DNA from: Stenogyne calaminthoides
Taxonomy: Eukaryota; Streptophyta; Magnoliopsida; Lamiales; Lamiaceae
Direction of reading: 5' to 3'
Assembly (NCBI GenBank): GCA_037126765.1
Contig: JBBCBC010000024.1
Location: 19,813,554-19,877,553, forward strand
Length of the DNA: 64,000 nucleotides
The position numbers were made by a program, and so were the translations under genes. The stretch's first letter is position 1. Each line of letters starts with the position of its first letter. Below, piece by piece: positions 1-10,852 of the stretch. The notes below the pieces were generated by a model. That model saw nothing but the letters and a program-made list of their open reading frames with translations, made no database searches and was not told the DNA's origin.

Positions 1-1209
1 TTTTCAACTGATCTTTACCATTATTGTGTATGAAACACTTACAACCAAACACATGAAAAAAATAAACAAGAGGCTTCCTTTCATTCCACAGTTCATATGG
101 AGTTTTTCCTTGATTCTTGGTTAGCATGGATCTATTATGAGAGTAGCATGCAGTATTGACTGCCTCAGCCCAAAATCTCTTAGGAATGTCAGCTTCAGCA
201 ATCATTGTTCTTGTAGCTTCTTTTATAGTCCTGTTTCTTCTTTCAGCAACACCATTTTGTTGTGGGGTCCTTGCAGCTGATGTTTCACGAGTTATTCCAT
301 TTGCTGCACAATAATCAGATATAATATGATTGATAAATTCAGTGCCTTTGTCTGATCTGATTTTGACCACACTCAGATTCTTTTCAGTACTGAGTCATTT
401 CAGTAATTCTGGCAGTTTAGTCTGAGTTTCTTTCTTACTGAGTAAGAAAATGACCCATGTATATCTTGAGTAGTCATCAACTACTACCAGTGTATATTTT
501 CTGCCATTAGTACTCACAGGTGTTACTAGACCAAAGAGATCATATGTAACAGTTGAAGTATTCTATCAGTAGACACTTCTACTTTGCTTTTAAATGATGC
601 TTTAATCTGTTTGCCTTTCTGACAAGCATCAAAAACATGGTTTTTACTGAACACTTCATTAGGTAACCCCCTCAAAAGTGCTAATCTTGCAAGTTTGTTC
701 AGGGTTTTGAAGTTCAAATGGTTTAGTCTTTTGTGCCATAACCAACTGGTTTCAGTAGCCTTTTTGGCCATTAAGCATGTATCCATAGGAGTAAGTTTCC
801 AATCGGCAAGATACACATTTCCTTTTCTAGTACCAGTCAGTAATACTTGTTGTGAAACATTATCTTTCACATAGCACAAGTTCTTTGAGAATTCAACACT
901 GAATCCTTTATCACATAATTGACTGATAGAAAGCAAGTTATGCTTTAAACCAGACACATATGATACACCATGGATATGAACAGTATCTATTTCAAGAGTT
1001 CAATATCCTTTTGTCTGTCCTTTGGAATTATCTCCAAAAGTTATCCGAGGGCCTTTCTGTTCAACATAGTCAGTGAGCAAATATTTGTATCCTGTCATGT
1101 GTCTTGAGCATCCACTGTCCAAGTACCATGCAATAGGTGCAACTTCAGTTCCACTCATTAGGGTTATGTTGTCTTTATTCTGCTTAGTGCCCTTATCCTT
1201 CACCTATAA
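1..1209 (-). pseudogene. pol: Sire-A pol fragment: protease and integrase
   Basis: The aspartic protease active-site triplet DSG lies in WYLDSGCSRHMTG near 1100-1130. It is followed by the GAG-pre-integrase zinc region (LWHKRLNH ... DACQKGKQ, about 590-760) and the integrase core, with VVVDDYSRYTW near 440-490, RSDKGTEF near 330-360 and NGVAERRNRT near 225-260. The catalytic Glu region is intact here, unlike in Sire-B. Breaks: a stop at about 998-1000 between protease and integrase; a change in the HHCC zinc site (VFDAC where Sire-B has VCDAC, losing one Cys); frame changes around 525 and 400. The reading frame runs off the left edge. Confidence 0.9.
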
Positions 1210-3620
1210 AATAAATTAGGCCTTAGGTACCCATTTGATGTAGGGTCCTACCAGGTTAGCTGTACCTTTTGGAACCCAAATCTACCTGATAACTTTAGAG
1301 TGGCTGATTTGTCTTCCATAAACATCTACATACACATTCACCACACTAGGTGCCTTGGAAGTATCCTGTGTATGAGTGCTAGCCTTAGCATGAACATGAG
1401 CCTTTGAATTCTTCTTGGGTTTAGGTCTCTTGTTCCATTGCTTTGGCTATGGTGTAGCTGATCTCTGTCTCTGCTGACTTGGGTTCAGGAAACCTTTACC
1501 CTTAGGCAAGTGGGGTTTTGGTTGCCTGTACTGAAATTTTGGTCTTTCAGTATCCAGAGGACTTGGTCTCCTCATCTGAGAATTTCTCTGCTGCGTGTTT
1601 CTCTTCTGAGGATTCCTCTGATGGTTCAGGGCAGATTTCTTCAGGTTAGTATTCTTAGCCTGAGGCTTTGAAGTACTGGCCTGAGAATTTCCTACTACTT
1701 GTATAGATTTTCTAGCCTTTTCTTGAGGTTTTGGCTTTCTTTCCTGAACTCTCAGATTCTCTGAAACCATAGGTCCTTTACCCTTCTCCAAAACACGGGG
1801 TTGTTCTTCAATAAGAAGATCAGTACGAACCGCCGGTTTAACAAAGACAGTCTTGGTGCCACTTGTAGAAGCAACATTCAGAAGATCATGTGAGGTTCCC
1901 CCTGGAATATATCCTAATCCAGTCTTTATAGTTCCAGGTCTTTGATAACTCTGAATTTCATTTATTTCTTTAGGTGTAGAATTCAATAGAGCTAACTTTC
2001 TCTGCAAACTATCCTCACTTTTCTTTAGAGTTTCATGTTTCTCAAAGAGGTCATTGAACTCTGTTCTGATAACTGATTTTCTTCAGTGGATTTCTCTAAC
2101 TTTCCTTTCAGGGCCTCTACCACCTTCTCTTTTTCTGAGAGTTATACTTTCAGAACATCAAGTTCATCAGTTACTCCCATCAATTGAGAAGTGATCTCAA
2201 CAGCTTTAGACTTTTTCCACTTTAGATTCTCAGCAGTCAGCACTTCATTATGCTCTTGAGTTTCTATGAATAGTTCTTGTAACACAAAATAATCCTTCAT
2301 CAGATTCTCAAAAGAACCCATCAGGTCAAAATTACTGGTTACAAATGAACTTGATAACTCAGGTGCTTGTGTAAGAGCAGCAACAGAGATAGAAGAATTT
2401 ACCTCCTCAATAGCAACAAGGCAGACATCATCACTATCACTGTCTGAGAACATCTCTTCTGAAGAGCTGGATCATTCCTCAGAATGTTCTTCTTCAGCAA
2501 CCATTGCCTTCTTGCTGGAATACTTCTGGTCTCTTTTGGCTTGCCGATCCTTTCTTTCTTTGGAACTCAACTCAGGACAGTCATACTGGAAGTGACCTAT
2601 CTTCTTGCAGTTGTAGCATCTGTTGGTATCATCATCCTGATCATTTTCCTCTTTTGATTTGTAGTCCTTCTTTTTGGATGAGGATCCTTCAGCTTTGTAG
2701 TCTTTCTTCTTCTCAGTAAACTTTTCTTCAGCTTCTGAGTTGTTCCTGTTCCCGTACCTGGTATTTTTATAATACCTCTTATATTTTCCAAATCTGTGGT
2801 TCATTTTCTCAAACCTTCTTGCCATTAAGGCAATTATCTCATCTTTTTCATCCTGCACTTTGTGAGATGAAGTCTCAGGTTCTTTAGAATTACAAATTTT
2901 ACATTGTGATTTGAAAGCCACATTTTTGTTAGATGAAGTATCATCTTTGCTGTTAGCTTTCTTAGTTTTCTTATCAATTACAAACTCATATGCTTTCAAC
3001 TCAGAGAAAACTTGTTGATATACCATAGAAGCAATATCTTTGGTGTTTTCAATCACAACAACATTAATATCCCATTTCTTAGATAGTCCTCTAAGAATTT
3101 TCAGAGCAATTTCTCTTTTAGGATACTTTTTCCCAAGAGCACTTAGATCATTCATAATGCTAGTGAATCTGACTTCAAGTCTTTCAATAGATTCACCATC
3201 TTCCATTTCAAAACCATCAAATTTGGCAATAGCCACAGATAGTTTGTTTTCTTTGATATGATCATTGCCTTGACACATTATAGCAAGTGTGTCCCAAATG
3301 TCTTTGGCAGTTTCACAGTGAGAAATCATTCCCATAAAACCATCATCAATAGTGCTATATAGAGTATCTTTAGCAATATAATCCAAGTTAACCAACTTCC
3401 TTTCTTCAGGAGTAAGCTGATCATCGGATTTAGGAAATTCATCCCTTGGATCATCTTTTTCAGCATCAGTAGATCTAGGATTAACAACCTTAAACTCAAA
3501 AGGTCCTTAAGACACAACGCTCCACATTCTCTCATGTTCAGAGTACAAGTGTGCCTGCATTCTCAATCTCCATAGATCATAATTCTCAACTGAGAACATA
3601 GGTAGTTTCTTAGAAGGCAT
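1210..3620 (-). pseudogene. gag: Sire-A gag with zinc knuckle and Pro/Lys/Gln-rich linker
   Basis: I place the start at the ATG at 3620-3618, because the same MPSKKL-type N-terminus is found in Sire-C and Sire-D. The gag core (residues like LVNLDYIAKDTLYSTIDDG and KWDINVVVIENTK) occupies about 3430-2980. A CX2CX4HX4C zinc knuckle, with all four ligands present, is at 2618-2578. Downstream are a Ser/Asp-rich segment (FSDSDSDDVC, about 2450), a coiled-coil-like stretch (2142-2400) and a basic Gln/Pro/Arg linker (1447-2007) leading into pol. Breaks: an in-frame TAA at 3509-3507 (Sire-B has CAA at this codon) and further stops near 2470 and 2140. The protein would coat element RNA in a cytoplasmic particle. 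This copy cannot make it whole. Confidence 0.9.
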
Positions 3621-3730
3621 GATGAAGTGGCCTTGTAAGATATCAGCGGTAAGATATATTTAGTAGACCACCAAAGTCTCTAAGTCAACAAGACTATGGC
3701 TACCAAAGCAAGTGGTCAGTTAGAACCACT

Positions 3731-3742
3731 GCTCTGATACCA
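3731..3742 (-). other. Sire-A primer-binding site (initiator tRNA-Met)
   Basis: The minus strand reads TGGTATCAGAGC, complementary to the 3' end of plant initiator tRNA-Met, two bases from the LTR end at 3745. The same sequence occurs at the matching place in Sire-B, Sire-C and Sire-D. It primes minus-strand DNA synthesis and fixes the element's orientation. Confidence 0.95.
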
Positions 3743-3770
3743 CTTGTTGGTCCCGGTGTAAACGAGTGTC

Positions 3771-3800
3771 ACACGTGTATGGGGGGGGAAATACACGTGT
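3771..3800 (-). other. U5 hairpin with G/C-run loop (Sire-A)
   Basis: ACACGTGTAT and ATACACGTGT form perfect 10-bp arms around a ten-base loop of eight G and two A on the plus strand, a C-rich loop in element sense. Each arm contains the palindrome CACGTG. It lies 26 bp inside the LTR end next to the primer-binding site. Confidence 0.85.
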
Positions 3801-4856
3801 GTAGTGATTTTTCAACTTTTGAAACTTTTACTGAAATCAGCGAGTCAGGTTGTCCTGATTTTCATTCCTGAGAAGTACAAATTGCCCTGAGTCAAAGTCT
3901 ACTGAGACAATAACACTGAGCGGCGTTCAGGGACTTCAGATTAGCTCACTAATCCTGATTTTTCTCAGAGTCCAAATAAGCTTGGAGTAGATACTAATCT
4001 TACTGACTACTCAGGAGAGTTTATCAGTTTGACAACTATCTATACTAGCTTATCTAGGGTGCGGAAAAGTGTAGGCCCTAAGTTTATACTCGTTTTATTT
4101 TGCTGAAAATCTTTCCTTAATGAAACCGTGGTTAAGGCTGTGATCAAGTTAATGCAAGTTCAGTGGATTGATACCAACTGAATATCATAAATGCTTTTAG
4201 TGAAATATGCAACAAGTAATAATGCAAAGAAGAAAGCAAAAACAACACAGCAAGTTATAGTGGTTCAGAGGCTCAAGCTCCTACGTCCACTCTCTCTGAT
4301 CTTCAGAGAAATTCCTTAACACACTACTTCTACTACCTCAAGATTTCAGACTGAATTCGGCAGCTTACTAACTTTAAACTACAAGTTTTCAGGCTGAACT
4401 ACTGCAGCTTACTAACTCAACACTACTATGAGTTTTCAGGCTGAATTACTGCAGCTTACTAACTCAACACACACAAGCGTTCAGACTGAACAATCAGCTT
4501 ACTAACTTCTCCTCTAGAGTCTTCAGACTGAACACAACAGCTTACTAACTCTTTACAACTCTCTCACTTCCAACTACTACACACACAAACTTCCTAATCA
4601 AAGGGTTTGGGTTTGGTTGGTTTCCAACTAAGGTGAGATATCATTTTACAATGAGAACACAAGTAAAAGGCTAGGATATCTCGAACTAAGCTTTGGATAA
4701 GATCTTGAATCTAGGCTTAGTAAAGGAGCTCTTTCAATGATGAAACACTTGGAAAAATCTAAGGGTTTCGAGTGCTTCACAAGAATGCTTTAATACGAAT
4801 GAGCTCTGTGAGTTGTTTTGATTTCCCGTAACCTTGAAGTGTTCAAGGCCTCTGGA

Positions 4857-4864
4857 ATTTATAG
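4857..4864 (-). promoter_or_regulatory. TATA box of Sire-A LTR
   Basis: Minus-strand CTATAAAT in the context TTGCCTATAAATTCCAG. Equivalent boxes occur in Sire-B (about 35154), Sire-C (about 62273) and both Sire-D LTRs, at the same distance upstream of the leader repeats. Confidence 0.7.
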
Positions 4865-5606
4865 GCAACTCTCACGAAGTCTTCCTTTGAAAAACTATCC
4901 GTTGGAGAGATAGCATCTCGGGTTTCTTCTTTGAGTATATGGTGAACGGCTTCATTAGGGTTTGAACTAGCCCTTGCATTCTTTAGGAAATATTCAGCAC
5001 GCAGCCAATCACCAATTTCTGTGAACAAGACAAATATCTCTGCTGAAATTCTTCAGAGAAATGTCACTTTCAGTGTCAGGAAAGTACGCTGTTGTCACCT
5101 CCTCATTGGTCGACATCTTCCTTTGAGCAGAGACAACAAAAATCTCTCTTTTTGTCAACCAATACTGAGTTGATACTTTCCTTAGTGTTCACGAACGTAT
5201 AATATTCTCTTTGCATGTACTCAGAATGAACAAACACTATTTAACTTGGAGTGACTTATTCAGGTTCTGTTGGTTCAGTACATAAGAGTCTTCAGGATCT
5301 TCTGATCTTTAGGTTCTTCTGATCTTCAGGTTCTTCAAGTCTTCAGGTTTCTGTAAGTCTTCAGGATATACTGATCCTTCAGTATGGTTTAGGTCTTCAG
5401 TACAGTTTGATCTTCAGGATACTTCTGATCTACAGATAAAACATTGAAACCTATTCTAACCTGAACTATGTCTGCTGACTATACATGGTGCAGATCATCC
5501 TGATAATTTGAAACCTGATCCTATACTATCAAGATCGTCCTAAACCATGTCATACTCAGGGGTTTTGGGATCTAATCAAAATCTTTATTAAATTCATCTC
5601 CCAACA

Positions 5607-7205
5607 CTCACCATTACCAATCACCCACACCAACACATTTTCCAGAATTTCCCTCCCCTCAAGAATGCTATGCCAGGTATAACTAGAACCATGTCCCATC
5701 GTAGCAGTACGAAAGACCCCAGCGGGGAAAATATCGAGCATTGAGTACCTTTGCCAGAAGTGTATTATCGTTTTGAATCATCCTTCATCCTTGCTTTTCT
5801 AATAAGATAATACTGAACTCTGTAAGGTCCCGAAGTCCCAAACAAAGAATCTCCCATCTCAACCACTGTATCCTTCGCTCATAAAACTTATATCCCCACA
5901 AAAATTTGGCAATGATTGACTCAATCTTCTGAAAAACATTATGTGAAATTTGATCAGATATGTTGGAGTAGATTGTGCCACTGCTTCACTAGAGAAAACT
6001 TGCTCACTTGAGACACGTCTTACTCTTCCAATCCTTGAACTTCTTTGTAATCCTGTTCACCAATATCCTGAACACCTTCCCCTAGCTCTGCTCACACGGG
6101 TTGGGATGCCCAAATAGACATTATGTTGCTCCACCCTCCTAACACCTAGCACCTCTGCAAGACCATCATGCCTCTCAACCGACAAACCAGAGTCGAACAT
6201 GGTATTAGACTTGTTAAGATCAAGGGTGAAGACATCAGAAGTCGATAGTCGGGTGGATTTGGACCGCCTAGCGCCTAAACCGTCTAGGCGGAACTAGTCG
6301 GTCTAATTTTTTTAATATTTAAATGAGTTTTATCTACTACTTATCACTATCTTACAACAAATATACACTTCAATATTAATGAACAAATTCATTATTCCAC
6401 CTCCAAATCAAGATAACAATCTAAAACCTCTTTCTTAGATCTATTATCCATTGTAGATTACAAGGAAATTAATTTGACATAAAACAATAAAAGATCCGTA
6501 CTTTGGAATTTCAGTCTAGTAGAATTTATCAATTTATCTTATCATCAATCTATTCCAAGAACATAGCCCCTCATTATCAAATAATATCTTAGTGTCGGCG
6601 CCTACGCAGGCAAACAACGAGCGAACAATGGCGACGACAATGAGCATACCCTTCTCTTAATTTGAATTTGTGCAAATTTTATTTTGTTTTAGCCTTGTTT
6701 TAATTTCTTTTTAATTAATAATTGAAATATCATCTTCCCTCAGCGAGAAAGTTGAAAAAATATTAAGTAGCCTATCTAGCTCCCAACTCGGCCGCTTAGC
6801 CCCCGACTCAGCCTCTTAGCAACACCTAAAGCCAAAAACACTTATAACTACCATTTTTCATGAAATTGGGTTGGTCGCTTAGGCCGATTTCTGCTTCATT
6901 GGTTAAGATTAATAGCATGACCTGAAGCCGCCTCATACACCTCGAGAATCTCCTTGATCCGACACAACTATGTACTGGTAACCATCTAAAAAAATAAGAG
7001 TATCACCAGAAAAGAAAAGGTTTGAGACAAATGAAGGATGTCTGCAAATCTTAACTCCATGAAGAACTCCCAACTACACCTCTCTCCTGATTATCTAAGA
7101 TAATGCTTCTGCACAAAAAAGGAACAAATAAAGAGACATATGATCCCCTTGACAGAGCCCCCTAGATGGATAAAACACATCAGTAGGATCACCATTCATA
7201 AATAC
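5607..7205 (-). pseudogene. L1-type LINE ORF2 remnant (reverse transcriptase, C-terminal part)
   Basis: Minus-strand translation gives blocks typical of plant L1 ORF2: PSRGLCQGD followed by SLYLFLFCAEALS (about 7180-7100), LNKSNTMFDSG (about 6210-6180), and GHGSSYTWHSILEGRE with VIGNGE (about 5690-5610). The ORF has many stops and frame changes. A 679-bp element (6224-6902) splits it between GHAINLN and LNKSNTM. Sire-A interrupts it on the left, and solo-1 lies on the right at 7206. Only about a dozen bases of LINE-like sequence may continue past solo-1 (8646-8660), so the LINE is probably 5'-truncated there; its 3' tail lies left of Sire-A, outside the window. This is a dead copy. Confidence 0.88.
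6224..6902. mobile_element. MITE-like insertion in the LINE (679 bp)
   Basis: It is flanked by TTAAGATCAA (6214-6223) and TTAAGATTAA (6903-6912), a near-perfect 9-10 bp TSD. Both flanks read as the same LINE codons (ATTAATCTTAAC), so the insert is precise. The ends share an imperfect inverted match (TGAAGACATCAGAAGTCG against TGAAGCAGAAATCGG). An inner hairpin, CCGCC-TAG...CTAGGCGG, is at about 6268-6296. AT-rich, with no coding potential. A 9-10 bp TSD favours a Mutator-type element, but an 8-bp hAT reading cannot be excluded. Confidence 0.6.
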
Positions 7206-8645
7206 TGTTGGGATATTTTAGTTTTGATGAATTATGCCAAAACATTATCAACTTGTGTTATTGAAGCTAATTTACAGATAACAAGTTGAGGGGAACGAGA
7301 GAACAAATTGAGGGGAACTCATGAAGTCGATTTAAGATGATCGAGATCGATCGAGGTCAGGCCGCAGAGCGAGGCCGATCAAGATCGATGAGAAGGATGA
7401 GTTCCGATCCAGATCTTGATCTTGGATCGTCGAGTGAAAGATCCGGATCGGCGACAAATCGATTCGGATGAACATTTATTTCGTAAATCAGCGATGAACA
7501 AAGATTTCAAAGATTCAAATTCGGTGAAATCACCGATGAACAAGTGATTTCAAAGATCGATTTCAGCTTCGGAAATCACCGATGAACAATGATTTCAAAG
7601 ATCGATGAACAAAGTGATTTCAGCTCACCGAAATCTACAGATCGATTTTCGGCGGACGGATCGGTGACCCGAATCGGAAGCAATGAATAGTAATCCGACG
7701 AAATTTGATCGATCCGTTAGACACACAAAAAAAAATTGATCAATAAGAAGACAACACACATATTGATGTGACATAAAGTTTGCAAGGAAAAGTGCAAAAG
7801 GACAAAGAAAAAAGCTGAAGACTATTAGTATGGATTTGAATATTACTCTCCAACTAAGTAATATTTAAATCCACACTATAAATACATTGCACTATCTTCA
7901 AAAGAAGATAATGGAGAATCTGCAAAAAGTGAAGATTAAAAGCCAAATATTCAAGCAACTCCATTCAAGAACACGAGGCATTATATATCCAAATTTAACC
8001 AAGAGTGTTCTACCCTAGATCTAAGCACAAATGTCATATCCTAGCTTAGAGATTTTTTCCCAACCTTAAAGACTCGAGGCTAAATCATTGTAAGGAAAAT
8101 CTCACCATAGTTGGAGACAACACCAAACCCAAACCCAAAGGGTGAAGTGAGGTAGTTGTTAGGCAATCCCGTGAGGGGTGATAAGTCCCGTTGTAGTGTG
8201 AATTAGTTAAACATCCATGGGTGATCCCGAGTGAGGGTGATAAGTCCCGCTGGAGTGTGAACTCGTTAAACATCTCAGAGGCAATCCCGTGGAGGTGATA
8301 AGTCCCAGGCGAACCCGAGAGAGGGTTATAAATCCAGATTCGAGTGTGAGCTCTCGGTAAATATCTATAAGCAATCCCGTGGAGGGTGATAAGTCCCGTT
8401 GAAGGAATTTCCCTAGAGAGGAGAGTGGATGTAGGACCGGTTGTCCCAACCACTATATATTCTTTGTGTTGTTTACTGCTTTATGTTTATACTTGTCATA
8501 TGCATTCTAGTTATAAGCAAAACACAACACATGAGCTTAAAAAGAAAAATTGGAAACACTCTGCCCTCACCCCTGTTTTATATGCACCGAAATCAAACGT
8601 TTTGCTTCCGCACGCGCAAAATTGGTTTTCCCATCGGGACCAACA
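7206..8645 (+). mobile_element. solo-1: solo LTR, Sirevirus-like (1440 bp)
   Basis: Begins TGTTGGGATATT and ends CGGGACCAACA, with a perfect 5-bp TSD AATAC at 7201-7205 and 8646-8650. No internal region exists, so this is a solo LTR left by LTR-LTR recombination. Plus orientation is set by a TATA box (TATAAATA, 7877-7884), downstream leader repeats, the AGTGG...CCACT motif (8424-8454) and the CGGGACCAACA terminus shared with the other Sirevirus LTRs. The U5 C-loop hairpin of the other families is not present. The U3 part (about 7320-7700) is rich in GATCGA and in repeats of AAATCACCGATGAACAA-type units. Confidence 0.93.
8163..8400 (+). repeat. Leader tandem repeats in solo-1 (about 60-bp unit)
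   Basis: GATAAGTCCC recurs at 8180, 8239, 8297 and 8388, with a degenerate copy (TTATAAATCC) near 8328. Units also share GGCAATCCCGTG and TTAAACATC. The block lies between the TATA box and the LTR end, the same place as the unrelated tandem repeats of Sire-A, Sire-B, Sire-C and solo-G. Confidence 0.85.
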
Positions 8646-8650
8646 AATAC

Positions 8651-8910
8651 TGTAAGCGAATAAATTTAATCGCATATTAAATTGCAACACGTGGAAATTA
8701 CATTAAATTAAATTTATTATTTATTGGGAATATAAATTTAAATCCTAAATAAATAAGCAAATAATGGATGGCGTTATTTGGGGCTCAAAAATCTGATAAG
8801 TCAAATTGATTCTCTAAAGTTATATAAATTAAAGAGTAGATTACAACTAACTACATGATTCTCCCTCTTCTTACAATTTAGTAAAAAAGTTTTTCCCAAT
8901 TACATCTAAC
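8651..8910. other. AT-rich spacer, no gene seen
   Basis: AT-rich sequence between solo-1 and the hAT element. No reading frame, terminal repeat or RNA gene could be supported. It may include the 5' boundary of the truncated LINE at its left end. CATCTAAC at 8903-8910 is the left TSD of the hAT element. Confidence 0.6.
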
Positions 8911-9800
8911 TAGGGCTGGAAAATTTATCGAAAATACCGGTATAGCTGCTTACCGTACCGAAAATATACCGAATTTAACGGAATTTTTGGTACGGTATGG
9001 TACCGCATCGAATTTTTCGCATGACGGAACAGTATAAATTTTCAAAAGTCCCGTATATCTTTATATCTTAGAATATATACCTAAGATACCAAAAAATATT
9101 TCGGTATACTGGTATACCAATACATTGGATATATACCATACCATATTAAAAAAAATATATAAAATATTTTATTTTTTTTATTTAATTAATATTTGAGACA
9201 TTAAAACAAACCTAAGGGTTATGAAAGGGTATTTACTATGAGTGTTTTTGTACAGATAGGGTTATGAAAGATTCACATTTTAGTGTGTGTGTTCTCCATA
9301 ATTTGAGTGGCATTGCATGCAAATTGTTCCCGGATCTTGACTATTCTTGAATTGTGAATTGAGATACCGTTTTTGAGTTGAAATTTATCATTTTATTTTG
9401 AATTGTCTCTGTGGGTTTCCTGATTCAAGCTGGAAATTGGAATTCGTAAATTTTTTTTGAGTGTCTCATAGTTAAAAAACCAGACTTTAAGGGAGATATA
9501 TGTTGTTAAGAGATTATTATTCATAAAATATAGATTTTTTAATTAAATAATCAACGTATGAACGGTGTACCGTTAATTTGGTATGAAACGGTATATCGAA
9601 AATTTTGGTACGGTACGGTATACCAAAATTTCGGTATGGTATACGGTATGTGATTTTAGCATGCCGAAATTATGTTATACCGAACTTCAGTATACCATAA
9701 TTTTCGGTACGGTACGGTATGAATTTTCACATACCGTAAATTACGATATGGTATACCGTACGATCGATACGGTATGATACGGTACGATATACCACCCCTA
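8911..9800. mobile_element. hAT-type MITE (890 bp) with subterminal repeats
   Basis: The left end TAGGGCTGG and right end CCACCCCTA are inverted copies with one mismatch. The flanks carry a perfect 8-bp TSD CATCTAAC (8903-8910, 9801-9808). Both features are diagnostic of hAT transposons. Dense copies of CGGTA, GGTATACC and TACGGTAC in both orientations fill about 8930-9130 and 9560-9790, as expected for transposase-binding subterminal repeats. The centre (9180-9550) is AT-rich and non-coding, so the element is non-autonomous and must be moved in trans. Confidence 0.92.
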
Positions 9801-9808
9801 CATCTAAC

Positions 9809-10847
9809 TATAAAGTGGACAATTAAAAGACTAATTTGACCCTCATCACAAACACCCCCAAGCTCGGCCCCTCTCTCTCCTTGCTCATTTCTCTCTTCGA
9901 AAAAAAGATGCTTTCAAATCATCAAACACAAAATCGGTCTAATTCATTTCCCAACTCTTCCTCTTCCACACATTTTTAAATCTGCATCTCTCTCTAAACC
10001 TTCTCTCTCTCTCTCTCTAAAAATGTGTCACACCTCACCCACTTTACCGTCGCCCCTCTTCACCCACAACATGCCGCCGTATGTCATCCCTTTAAATCGA
10101 GGTGGCGTCACTCTGCCTTCAGATCGGGGGATTCCAGCGGAGGGTTTCTTTTATACGACGGTGATTGAAGATGATAAGCAGTGCCGCCGAAGGAAGATTT
10201 GGAGGTCGCCGGTGTTCTGGAGGATACCCCATCTGAAATTGTTGATCTGTGCCGCCTCATATGGCGATTAGGTTTTTAGCCCAAAGAACGGCGATGTTGG
10301 CGAAAGATAGTATGGAGGTGTTCGAAACCCTAGATCTGCTGCAGACAAGATCTTTAAAGGTGAGGGATTTTCTTTGTTTTTTGGTGTTTTGATTTGATAT
10401 TTTCTATAGGAGGGTTACAAGTTGCAAGAGAATTATGTTTTAGTTTTATGTTTATCCATTATTTGGTAATCTTGGTTGTGTTTATGGTACTAATAGACAT
10501 AGAATTGTGTCACTGAATCATATGCATGGGCCTTTTGGTGGGTTTTCAATCAATTTTGTTATCCAACAATGAATTAAGAAGCCTTGCCCTAATTCGTTAA
10601 AGAGTTTGCACTATTGTTTAACAAATTATACTTATGTTAAAGAACTTATACTTTCGTTAAAGAGTTTGCACTATTAGTAAATAAATGAAGAATGAGGCTC
10701 AAATTAAAAATTAGTTTGGACCAAAAAAGAATTCACTTTACATATAAAACTCGAACTATATACAGAAAAAACTTAACTTTACTTAAAACACTTTCACAAC
10801 TCTTAAAAAAATCTCTTTACCTATATAATTCTTATATGATTGTATTA
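9809..10847 (+). other. Low-copy-looking region with possible gene 5' fragment
   Basis: This stretch resembles none of the elements in the window. A pyrimidine-rich tract (9860-10018), including a (CT)n run, precedes a GC-richer segment with an open frame at 10023-10271 (82 codons), then GAAACCCTAGATCTGC and a possible splice donor AAAG/GTGAGG near 10360. That layout (CT-rich leader, short first exon, GT donor) is what a plant gene start can look like, but the peptide is not one I recognise and no second exon is visible. From 10400 it is AT-rich, with GTTAAAGAGTTTGCACTATT repeated at about 10597 and 10657. A decayed gene fragment or an unrecognised repeat are equally possible. Confidence 0.3.
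10002..10018. repeat. (CT)n microsatellite
   Basis: An uninterrupted run of CT dinucleotides inside a longer pyrimidine-rich tract. Confidence 0.9.
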
Positions 10848-10852
10848 CTATG

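Larger units (their letters stand above)
1..5606 (-). mobile_element. Sire-A: 5' half of a Sirevirus (Ty1/copia) retrotransposon
   Basis: On the minus strand the order is 5' LTR (5606-3745), primer-binding site, gag, protease and integrase, so the order is copia-type. The window's left edge cuts it inside integrase; RT, RNase H, any third ORF and the 3' LTR lie outside. The Sirevirus (SIRE/Maximus) assignment rests on the long LTR, the gag core, the CYNCKK..H....C knuckle and the integrase text, which match Sire-B and Sire-D in this window. The right flank (5607 onward) is LINE ORF2, so Sire-A jumped into a LINE. The expected TSD is CTCAC, but its partner is outside the window. Several stops make this copy non-autonomous. 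Confidence 0.95.
3745..5606 (-). repeat. Sire-A 5' LTR (1862 bp)
   Basis: Bounded by TGTTGG...CCAACA on the plus strand. Read in sense (minus): U3 has CTTCAG/CTTCTGATC-type short repeats (about 5270-5430); a TATA box (CTATAAAT) is at 4864-4857; leader repeats of roughly 45-60 bp containing CAGCTTACTAACTC lie at about 4330-4560; the AGTGG...CCACT leader motif is at 4291-4259; the C-loop hairpin is at 3800-3771. The same order is seen in the LTRs of Sire-B, Sire-C and Sire-D. The partner LTR is off the window, so the copy cannot be dated. Confidence 0.93.

Noticed and set aside
3731..3742. tRNA-like sequences at PBS sites
   Set aside because: Only 12 bases complementary to a tRNA 3' end are present; no cloverleaf or internal promoter boxes.
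8085..8453. 122-codon minus ORF over the solo-1 repeats
   Set aside because: Caused by a tandem repeat whose unit lacks stops in one frame; antisense to the LTR.
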